DNA of 5,465 bases from Spirochaetales bacterium (GTDB lineage: Bacteria > Spirochaetota > Spirochaetia > SZUA-6 > DRHE01), in contig JAFGFV010000420.1 of assembly GCA_016930895.1 (NCBI GenBank), forward strand, positions 1 through 5,465, given 5' to 3'. Both the position numbers and the translations under genes were made by a program. Under the pieces are notes generated by a model that made no database searches, was not told the DNA's origin, and saw nothing but the letters and a program-made list of their open reading frames with translations. How positions within the stretch are numbered: the first letter of the stretch is position 1; each line of letters opens with the position of its first letter. This document shows positions 1 to 4,497 of this stretch, piece by piece.

Positions 1-143
1 GCCGTGCTGTTTTCCAGCCCCAGGGCGATGGCCTCCGCCAGACTCAGGCGGATGGTCTCCGCCGAGACCGGGGCGGCTGCAGCCAGCAGCCCACCGAGAA
101 GCAGAGCTCCCCAAAGAAACAGGCTCGTACCTTTCTGGTTCAT
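1..143 (-). CDS. TolC-like outer-membrane efflux protein, N-terminal part (continues beyond the window)
   Basis: Only the first 47 codons are present, starting at the ATG at 143-141 and running off the left edge. Residues 1-28 form a signal peptide: MNQK, a long Leu/Gly/Ala hydrophobic core, and a likely cleavage after V-S-A (28), just before E-T. Residues 33-46 read LSLAEAIALGLENS, which matches the conserved opening helix of TolC/OprM-family outer-membrane channels (L-x-E-A-I-x-x-A/G-L-x-x-N). In that family the protein forms the outer-membrane duct of tripartite exporters. The ATG overlaps the TGA of the TetR gene (ATGA), so the two are probably translationally coupled. An AGGGGGG run about 10 nt upstream of the ATG could serve as ribosome binding site. 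Adaptor and pump genes would be expected next on the minus strand, outside the window. The family call rests on a short N-terminus, so the substrate and the pump class (RND or ABC) cannot be stated. Confidence 0.8.
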   Translation of the reverse strand, partial: MNQKGTSLFLWGALLLGGLLAAAAPVSAETIRLSLAEAIALGLENST

Positions 144-763
144 CTTCGTAATACCCCCCTGAGAAGTATGCTCATGACGGCGGCAGCGCGTTCCTCGGGC
201 TGCTCGGCAGCGGGCCGGTCCTCGAAGCAAAAGCGGCCCACCGCCTGGTTGACCATGCCGATGAAGCTGTCCACCATGGCCGGCGTATCCACGTCGCTCC
301 GGATGGCCCCCTCGCGCTTGCCCTCCTCGAACAGCTCCTGAAGAAATGCCTCCAGCAGGCGGCGCTTCTCCAGGAGCGGGGTGAATAGCCGGCGATGAAC
401 CACCACGGCATCCGTGCTCTGGAGCAGGGAGAACAGGCGAAAGAAATCCCGGTTGCGGGAGAAGAACAGGATCTGGGCTTCCGCCACCCCCCTCAGCTTC
501 TCGACGACCCCCCGGCTCTCCTGGTAGCGCTCCACCACCGATGCCTGCAGCCGGTCGAGCACGTCGAGCACCACCTGGGCGTACAGGTCCTCCTTGTCCT
601 TGAAGTACAGGTACACGGTGCCCTTGGCCAGGCGGGCACTGCGGGCCACCTCGTCCATGGCGGTCGCGCCGAAGCCCTTGCGCGCGAACAGCTTGAGCGC
701 AGCCTCGAGGATGCGCTTGCGCTTGATTTCCCGGTTGGTCTGCTTGGCGGCAATCGTGCTCAT
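140..763 (-). CDS. TetR/AcrR-family transcriptional repressor
   Basis: This 207-residue protein has the usual length of TetR regulators. Residues about 14-62 are the DNA-binding domain: RKRILEAALKLFARKGF, then TAMDEVARSARLAKGTVYLYF, then KDKEDLYAQVV. This is the classic helix-turn-helix with the K-G-T-V-Y-x-Y-F signature at 47-54. The rest is helical and variable, as expected for the ligand-binding and dimerisation domain. The start at 763 keeps the usual short basic N-terminus ahead of the first helix. A GGGG run a few bases upstream is only a modest ribosome binding site. The gene's TGA overlaps the ATG of a TolC-like gene, so it heads an export operon. An 18-bp palindrome lies 11 nt upstream of its ATG, downstream of a sigma70-like promoter, which implies autorepression and release by a ligand that the pump exports. 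The ligand is not predictable from sequence. Confidence 0.95.
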   Translation of the reverse strand: MSTIAAKQTNREIKRKRILEAALKLFARKGFGATAMDEVARSARLAKGTVYLYFKDKEDLYAQVVLDVLDRLQASVVERYQESRGVVEKLRGVAEAQILFFSRNRDFFRLFSLLQSTDAVVVHRRLFTPLLEKRRLLEAFLQELFEEGKREGAIRSDVDTPAMVDSFIGMVNQAVGRFCFEDRPAAEQPEERAAAVMSILLRGVLRR

Positions 764-774
764 GTCGGCCCCAG

Positions 775-792
775 TGACTGAACGGTCAGTCA
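775..792. promoter_or_regulatory. Probable TetR operator (18-bp palindrome)
   Basis: The plus strand reads TGACTGA-ACGG-TCAGTCA: two perfect 7-bp inverted arms around a 4-bp centre. This size and TGAC/GTCA character is typical of sites bound by TetR/AcrR-family dimers. It lies between the predicted transcription start of the minus-strand operon (about 804) and the repressor ATG (763), so a bound repressor would block or roadblock transcription of its own operon. Assigning it to this particular TetR protein is inference from position. Confidence 0.75.
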
Positions 793-810
793 GATTTCCC
801 GCAGAACTCT

Positions 811-840
811 AAGATAGCCACGAGGCCCCTGCCGAGTCAA
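811..840 (-). promoter_or_regulatory. Sigma70-type promoter of the tetR-tolC operon
   Basis: On the minus strand, TTGACT (840-835; 5 of 6 to consensus) is followed after 18 bp by TATCTT (816-811; 4 of 6). Transcription would start near 804, about 41 nt upstream of the TetR ATG, with the palindromic operator inside the 5' leader. An alternative register (17-bp spacer, CTATCT) is weaker. Confidence 0.55.
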
Positions 841-913
841 TGGGAGCCGTGGTTGGGGTGGGAACGCGGAAACCGGTCTTGGTGAGAGCAGTGACGGGGG
901 CCCTGCGGTGCGG

Positions 914-937
914 CGGCGGACGCTTCCGCGGAAACGT
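914..937. repeat. 24-bp near-perfect palindrome, candidate operator
   Basis: The arms are CGGACGCTTCCG and CGGAAACGTCCG, which pair at 11 of 12 positions with no loop (the only mismatch is C920/A931). It sits in non-coding DNA 173 bp upstream of the PII-like gene and about 75 bp beyond the -35 box of the divergent tetR promoter. Full dyad symmetry without a spacer suits a protein binding site better than an RNA hairpin. No T-run follows, so it is not an intrinsic terminator. The binding factor is unknown, and the sequence is unrelated to the TetR operator at 775-792. Confidence 0.5.
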
Positions 938-1026
938 CCGGGCCATCCCCGGCCGACGGGGCCTGGTCGCCATGGGCCGCGACGGCCAGAGGCTGAACAG
1001 CCCCCTGCCGCCCCCTGCCTCGCTCC

Positions 1027-1055
1027 TTGCCAAAGCGGCTCAAGTCAACTACTGT
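1027..1055 (+). promoter_or_regulatory. Weak candidate promoter for the PII-like/kinase/SfsA genes
   Basis: TTGCCA (1027-1032) is followed after 17 bp by TACTGT (1050-1055), with 4 and 3 of 6 consensus bases. The -10 region overlaps a short inverted repeat, CTAC-TGTT-GTAG (1049-1060). It is the best-spaced candidate I found ahead of the gene at 1110, but the match is weak. Confidence 0.3.
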
Positions 1056-1109
1056 TGTAGCACCGCTCCAGCTCTCCGGCGTCCCGGCCGGAGGGGAAAG
1101 GAACACGGC

Positions 1110-1400
1110 ATGGCAAAGGTTATGGTCTACATCGTCCATGATCAGTCGGTGGACCGGGCGGTCCAGGAAACACTGACGGAGCTGGGTATCGACCACTACT
1201 CCCGGTTTCGGGATGCCCTTGTGGGCGGGCCGCCGGCGGGAAACGACGACCCGGAGAGCGCGACGCCCCGAAGCGTGACCATCGCGGTGGTGGAAGACGC
1301 CCTGCGCCGGCGCCTGCTGGAGCGGCTGAAGGCCCTGAAGGTTGACTCACCCCTCACGGGGATCCGGGCGTTCGTGGTCTCGGTGCTCGACGCCGTCTAA
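1110..1400 (+). CDS. PII-like (GlnB-fold) small protein
   Basis: This is a 96-residue protein. The ATG at 1110 is preceded by GGAGGGGAAAGGA, with AAGGA (1098-1102) 7 nt away, which is why I prefer it to the longer open frame. The pattern is ferredoxin-like: strand KVMVYIVH (3-10), helix SVDRAVQETLTELG (13-26), strand YSRF, a Gly/Pro/Asp-rich loop (37-54), strand RSVTIAVVED (54-63), helix ALRRRLLERLKALK (64-77) and strand GIRAFVVSVLD (84-94). This fits the divergent PII-like group that shares GlnB topology but lacks its T-loop tyrosine and nucleotide motifs; here the loop is short and acidic. Canonical PII proteins are trimers that sense ATP/ADP and 2-oxoglutarate, but several divergent groups bind other ligands, and some are encoded beside efflux pumps. 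Here it faces a TetR-TolC operon and precedes a sugar kinase by 26 nt. Its function is inferred from the fold only. Confidence 0.55.
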   Translation: MAKVMVYIVHDQSVDRAVQETLTELGIDHYSRFRDALVGGPPAGNDDPESATPRSVTIAVVEDALRRRLLERLKALKVDSPLTGIRAFVVSVLDAV

Positions 1401-1426
1401 CACATCAGCGAATCAGGGAGGCACCT

Positions 1427-2575
1427 ATGGCGGAAATCGTGCGGTATCAGGGCATCAAGCCCGCCGAGACATGCCGGTACGACGGCGTGTCGCTGGGGGA
1501 AGTCATGCTGCGCTTCGACCCCCGGGACGTGCCGGTGGCGCGCATGCGCGACTCCATCAGGGTGTTCCAGGGCGGAGGCGAGACCAACGTGGCCTGCGGT
1601 CTGGCGTACACCTTCGGCCTGCGCACGGCGGTGCTCACCGCCCTGGTGGAGGACCCCATCGGCGAAAACATCCGCAACCAGATGCGGGAGGCGGGCGTGG
1701 ACACCGGCTGGGTGCGCTGGTGGAACACCAGGAACGACGGCAGCCGCTACTCCACCGATCAGAAGGGGAGCCTGCACAACGGCATCAACTTCACCTACAA
1801 CGGGGCCGGCGTGATCCCTTCGGCCACCGCCTACTACCGGGCGCATACCCCCGCCGCCGCGCTCGGGCCGGGGGACTTCGACTTCGGCGAGCTGTTCGGC
1901 CGGCTGGGCGTGCGGATCTTCAACACCGGCGGGATCTTCACCCTGATCGGGCCCCGGACCTCCGAGCTGGCCATCGAGGCGGCCCGGGCGGCCGCCGACT
2001 CGGGCACCTTCGTGTCCGCGGACCTGAACTACCGCTCCAAGGTCGAGCCGGACAAGGCCCGGGCCCGGGCGATCAACCAGAAGCTGGCACCCTACCTGGG
2101 CTTCCTGGTGGGCAACGACTCGGACCTGGCCGACGCCCTGGGCTACGAAACCCGCAAACCCAAGGCAAAAGGCTTCGAAGCCTGGATGGAGGCGTACCAG
2201 GATACGATCCGCAAGGTGGCCGCGGATTTCCCCAACTTGAGCCTGATCGGCACCCAGTGGCGGGGCGCCCACAACGCCGACCTGGTCAGCTGGGGGGCGG
2301 TCCTCTACGACACCAAGGCCGACGCCTGGTACGCGGCCCCGGTCCGGGAAAATGTGCCGATCCGGGACCGCACCGGGGGCGGCGACTCCTTCGCCTCCGG
2401 GGTGCTGGCGGCCCTGCTCAAAGGCAAGGACCTGGCCACCGCAGTCAACTGGGGAGCGGCCCACGGGATCCTGGTCCAGGAGACGCCGGGGGACATCACC
2501 ATGGTGAGCCAGGCGGCCGTCGAGGCCGAAGTCAAGCGCGTCGCCGCCGGCGGCGGGGTCAAAGCGGTGCGCTGA
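1427..2575 (+). CDS. kdgK: PfkB-family carbohydrate kinase, probable 2-keto-3-deoxygluconate kinase
   Basis: The protein has 382 residues and a strong ribosome binding site, AGGGAGG (1415-1421), 5 nt before the ATG. PfkB/ribokinase landmarks occur in order: GEVMLRF (24-30), the substrate-binding glycine motif GGGETNVACGLA (49-60), E-D-P-I-G-E-N (75-81), S-A-D-L-N-Y-R (198-204), V-G-N-D-S-D (228-233), and the C-terminal signature DRTGGGDSFASG (314-325) with the anion-hole glycines 317-319 and catalytic base D320. G-E-V/M-L-R-F and D-x-N-Y-R are typical of KDG kinases, which phosphorylate 2-keto-3-deoxygluconate to KDPG with ATP in the cytoplasm for Entner-Doudoroff aldol cleavage. It is longer than the usual 300-340 residues because of about 20 extra N-terminal residues, a segment around 240-265 (KPKAKGFEAWMEAYQD) and a C-terminal tail rich in Ala and Gly. 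A related PfkB sugar kinase remains possible. No KDPG aldolase or uronate gene is in view. Confidence 0.8.
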   Translation: MAEIVRYQGIKPAETCRYDGVSLGEVMLRFDPRDVPVARMRDSIRVFQGGGETNVACGLAYTFGLRTAVLTALVEDPIGENIRNQMREAGVDTGWVRWWNTRNDGSRYSTDQKGSLHNGINFTYNGAGVIPSATAYYRAHTPAAALGPGDFDFGELFGRLGVRIFNTGGIFTLIGPRTSELAIEAARAAADSGTFVSADLNYRSKVEPDKARARAINQKLAPYLGFLVGNDSDLADALGYETRKPKAKGFEAWMEAYQDTIRKVAADFPNLSLIGTQWRGAHNADLVSWGAVLYDTKADAWYAAPVRENVPIRDRTGGGDSFASGVLAALLKGKDLATAVNWGAAHGILVQETPGDITMVSQAAVEAEVKRVAAGGGVKAVR

Positions 2576-2604
2576 GGCCGGCAGGACGCCGGCCCGGCCG
2601 GGCC
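2576..2604. repeat. Overlapping GC dyads between kinase and sfsA genes
   Basis: Directly after the kinase stop, GGCCGGC (2576-2582) and GCCGGCC (2588-2594) can form a 7-bp stem with an AGGAC loop. The overlapping 14-mer GGCCCGGCCGGGCC (2591-2604) is a perfect palindrome. The two structures are mutually exclusive. No U-run follows, so a standard intrinsic terminator is not supported. Either could stabilise the 3' end of the kinase message or attenuate the next gene, but in DNA this GC-rich chance dyads are common. Confidence 0.35.
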
Positions 2605-2630
2605 CTCGGCCGCTGGGACTGCGGATTCCC

Positions 2631-3770
2631 TTGCAGCTCTTCGTCAACCACCGGGAGGCCTTGTTCCTCGAGCGCCCCAACCGCTTCGTGGTCCTGGCCC
2701 GGGCCGTCGGGGACCCTCCCGGGGAGGTCCTGGCGGCCCACTGCCCGAACCCCGGCCGCATGCTCGAGCTCCTGGTCCCCGGGCGGCGGCTGATCCTCCA
2801 GCGCCGGGACACCGGCCTGGCGTACACCCTGGCCGCGGCCTACTACCAGGACACCGTGGTTCCCCTGCAGTCCACGCGGGCCAACGCGCTGGCGGAGAGC
2901 CTGCTTTTGCCGGCGCTGTTTCCGGGCCTGCAGGAGCTCGAGCGGGAGGTCCGCGTCGGGGGCTCCCGCCTGGACTTCCGCTTCCGTGTCCCCGGCCGGT
3001 CTGGCTGGATGGCGCTGGAGGTCAAGTCCTGCACGCTGGTCGAAGAGGGCACCGCCATGTTCCCGGACGCGGCGACCGCCCGGGGCCTGCGGCACCTGGA
3101 AGAGCTCGCGCTCCAGGAGCGCGAAGGCGATCGGGCCGGGGTCCTGTTCGTGGTGCAAAATCCCAACGCAAAGCGGTTCCTGCCGGATGTGCACACGGAT
3201 CCCGCCTTCAGCCGCAGGCTCCTGGAGCTGCGGGAGCGGATCTGGATCGGCGCCTCCTCGATCCGCACGACCCCGGCCGGCCAAGCCCGCCTCGAGCGGC
3301 TGAGGGTGCCGCTGGATTTCGAGGCGGCCGCCCGGTGCGTCGACGACCGGGGGGCGTACCTCCTGGTGCTGCGGGTGGAGAAGGAGCTACACTGCCGGGT
3401 GGGGTCCCTGGGGCTGGTGCGCTTTGCGCCCGGCCACTTCGTGTACGTGGGCTCCGCCATGGGAGGGCTGTCCGCCCGCCTGGCCCGGCACCTGCGCAAG
3501 GCCAAGTCCCACCACTGGCACATCGACTACCTGCTGGCGCAGGTGCCGGGGCGGAACGTGCGCACCCTGCCCATTCGCAGCCCCCATCCCCTGGAGTGCC
3601 CGCTGTCCCGTGAAGTCGCCTCACTCGCCGCCGCTCAGGTCCCCCGCTTCGGCTCCTCCGACTGCGCCTGCCCGTCGCACCTGTACTACTTCCCGGAGGA
3701 TCCCCTGCGCTCGGAGCGATTCCTGCAGCTGCTGCTGCGCTTCCGTCACGACCTGGCTCTGCGGCCCTGA
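2631..3770 (+). CDS. sfsA: SfsA (sugar fermentation stimulation protein) fused to a C-terminal DUF123 domain
   Basis: The protein has 379 residues, against about 230-240 for ordinary SfsA. Residues 9-225 are SfsA: ALFLERPNRFVV (10-21), AHCPNPGRM (36-44), S-R-L-D-F (112-116), A-L-E-V-K-S-C-T-L (128-136), MFPDAATARGLRHLEEL (143-159) and V-L-F-V-V-Q (171-176). D115, E130 and K132 form a PD-(D/E)xK nuclease-like core. Residues 242-379 are DUF123, a GIY-YIG-like domain: YLLVLRV (243-249), YVGSA (272-276), R283 and R286-H287, HWHIDYLL (295-302) and F-G-S-S-D-C-A-C-P-S-H-L (340-351). The C-rich motif and C323 are typical of DUF123. E. coli SfsA was named for a maltose-metabolism effect and binds DNA; its biochemical role is unsettled. 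The start is TTG at 2631, 55 nt after the kinase gene, with a poor ribosome binding site. A CTG at 2619 in the same open frame would give an N-terminus closer to many SfsA proteins. The 3' end overlaps the convergent phosphoribosyltransferase gene. Confidence 0.9.
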   Translation: MQLFVNHREALFLERPNRFVVLARAVGDPPGEVLAAHCPNPGRMLELLVPGRRLILQRRDTGLAYTLAAAYYQDTVVPLQSTRANALAESLLLPALFPGLQELEREVRVGGSRLDFRFRVPGRSGWMALEVKSCTLVEEGTAMFPDAATARGLRHLEELALQEREGDRAGVLFVVQNPNAKRFLPDVHTDPAFSRRLLELRERIWIGASSIRTTPAGQARLERLRVPLDFEAAARCVDDRGAYLLVLRVEKELHCRVGSLGLVRFAPGHFVYVGSAMGGLSARLARHLRKAKSHHWHIDYLLAQVPGRNVRTLPIRSPHPLECPLSREVASLAAAQVPRFGSSDCACPSHLYYFPEDPLRSERFLQLLLRFRHDLALRP

Positions 3771-4372
3771 ACAGCCGGAGCCCGATTCGCCCTGCGCGCC
3801 TCCGCCCGGGCCCGCCGCTCGTGGTCCGCGATGTCTGCGGCATCCCAGGGGTAACAGATCCAGCTGTCGGCGGTCTGCTCTCCCACGAAGTAGTGCCGGA
3901 TCGCCGACGGCAGGCGCCCCCGTTTTTCCTTCTCCTTGTTGTGCAGGACCATCACCGCGATCTCCGCAGGTCGATGGCTGAGCAGCTCCCGGAGGCAGTA
4001 CTCCAGGGTGACCCGAGAGTCGTCGACCTCGTCGACCAGGAGCACCCGCTTGCCGGCCAGCTTGTCTTCCACCTCGTCGATCCACTGGATGGTCCGAGGG
4101 GTGGCCGTGGGCACGTTGTCCACCCCGTAGTAGGAGATCCCCACCGCGTAGATCGGCCGGTTCAGGAAGGTCTTGAGAATCCGGGCGGGAACGAACCCCC
4201 CTGTGCCAATAGCCACGATCACCTCGGGGTCGAAACCGGAAACCTGGATTTCCCCTGCCAGCCGCTTGACCGTTTCGTGGATCTGCCCGTAGGAGAGGTA
4301 GTAACGGGGTGGCCCCGCCGCCTCCCCCTGGGCTCCAGCACCGCCCGCGCCCGCGAACTCCTTGCTCACCAT
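3746..4372 (-). CDS. Purine (hypoxanthine/xanthine-guanine) phosphoribosyltransferase, Hpt1/Xpt1-like
   Basis: This 208-residue protein has the type I phosphoribosyltransferase fold. The PRPP-binding loop is V-L-L-V-D-E-V-D-D-S-R-V-T-L (110-123), with the acidic pair D117-D118. Y-L-S-Y-G-Q-I-H (25-32), V-I-V-A-I-G-T-G-G-F-V-P-A-R-I-L (51-66), I-Q-W-I-D (95-99), M-V-L-H-N-K (141-146) and W-I-C-Y-P-W-D (171-177) all resemble yeast Hpt1 and Xpt1 as I recall them. Such enzymes join hypoxanthine, guanine or xanthine to PRPP in cytoplasmic purine salvage; the exact base preference cannot be read here. Residues 7-20 are a Gly/Ala-rich linker, and the last 20 or so residues are an Arg-rich tail whose codons overlap the end of the SfsA-DUF123 gene on the other strand. 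The ATG at 4372 has no ribosome binding site, and a promoter lies immediately upstream. No alternative start occurs between it and the conserved domain apart from GTG at codon 2. Confidence 0.85.
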   Translation of the reverse strand: MVSKEFAGAGGAGAQGEAAGPPRYYLSYGQIHETVKRLAGEIQVSGFDPEVIVAIGTGGFVPARILKTFLNRPIYAVGISYYGVDNVPTATPRTIQWIDEVEDKLAGKRVLLVDEVDDSRVTLEYCLRELLSHRPAEIAVMVLHNKEKEKRGRLPSAIRHYFVGEQTADSWICYPWDAADIADHERRARAEARRANRAPAVQGRRARS

Positions 4373-4380
4373 GGCCGGAG

Positions 4381-4409
4381 AGTGTACCGCGTTTTCCGGG
4401 TTTGATCAA
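4381..4409 (-). promoter_or_regulatory. Promoter of the phosphoribosyltransferase gene
   Basis: On the minus strand, TTGATC (4409-4404) and TACACT (4386-4381) are separated by 17 bp; each matches 4 of 6 consensus bases. The predicted transcription start is at about 4375-4372, at or within 3 nt of the ATG at 4372. This agrees with the absence of a Shine-Dalgarno sequence and suggests a leaderless or nearly leaderless mRNA. Confidence 0.45.
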
Positions 4410-4410
4410 A
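4401..4410. repeat. 10-bp perfect palindrome over the -35 box
   Basis: TTTGATCAAA is self-complementary and contains the -35 hexamer of the phosphoribosyltransferase promoter, in the 125-bp region between two divergent genes. It could be an operator half or a full small site. It is not an FNR/CRP site, because the required spacer between half-sites is missing. A chance origin is quite possible at this length. Confidence 0.3.
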
Positions 4411-4442
4411 ACACTGTGCGTCAGGTCTCGTGCGCGCTTGGC

Positions 4443-4472
4443 TTGCTATTGCCGCGGCGGCTGTCTTAAAAT
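4443..4472 (+). promoter_or_regulatory. Promoter of the secreted propeller gene
   Basis: TTGCTA (4443-4448; 4 of 6) and TAAAAT (4467-4472; 5 of 6) are separated by 18 bp. Transcription would begin near 4479. The -10 box covers the in-frame ATG at 4471, so that codon would not be in the message. This favours the ATG at 4498 as the true start. Confidence 0.5.
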
Positions 4473-4497
4473 GGATAGAAGGACAGAAGCCGAGGTG

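Larger units (their letters stand above)
764..1109. other. Intergenic region between divergent tetR and PII-like genes
   Basis: This is about 346 bp with no gene I can support. It holds the minus-strand promoter and operator (775-840), a 24-bp near-perfect palindrome (914-937) and a weak plus-strand promoter (1027-1055). The plus-strand frame of the PII-like gene stays open upstream to 840, but that extension is Gly/Arg/Pro-rich, shows no recognisable fold and precedes a clear ribosome binding site and ATG at 1110, so I treat it as non-coding. Confidence 0.7.

Noticed and set aside
1049..1060. CTAC-TGTT-GTAG inverted repeat as an operator or riboswitch stem
   Set aside because: Four-base arms are too short to be meaningful alone; it is mentioned only with the weak promoter it overlaps.
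840..1109. N-terminal extension of the PII-like gene to an ATG at 840
   Set aside because: The extension shows no fold or motif. A strong ribosome binding site and an ATG at 1110 give the expected length for the family.
1342..2793. Plus-strand open frame of 483 codons in another frame over the kinase and start of sfsA
   Set aside because: It is a +1-shifted shadow with low-complexity Gly/Arg/Pro composition. The kinase and SfsA motifs lie in other frames.
1397..2827. Long minus-strand open frame of 476 codons opposite the kinase gene
   Set aside because: High G+C leaves antisense frames open. The translation is rich in Gly, Arg and Pro with no recognisable motif, while the opposite strand encodes an unmistakable PfkB kinase.
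3771..3850. Possible intrinsic terminator after sfsA
   Set aside because: The stretch is the coding end of the opposite-strand gene, and I find no stem followed by a T-run.
4401..4410. FNR-type site suggested by TTGAT/ATCAA half-sites
   Set aside because: The half-sites overlap directly, without the four-base spacer that FNR needs.
4471..4497. Earlier in-frame ATG at 4471 for the propeller gene
   Set aside because: It lies inside the best -10 box and has no ribosome binding site. Starting at 4498 also gives a more typical signal peptide.
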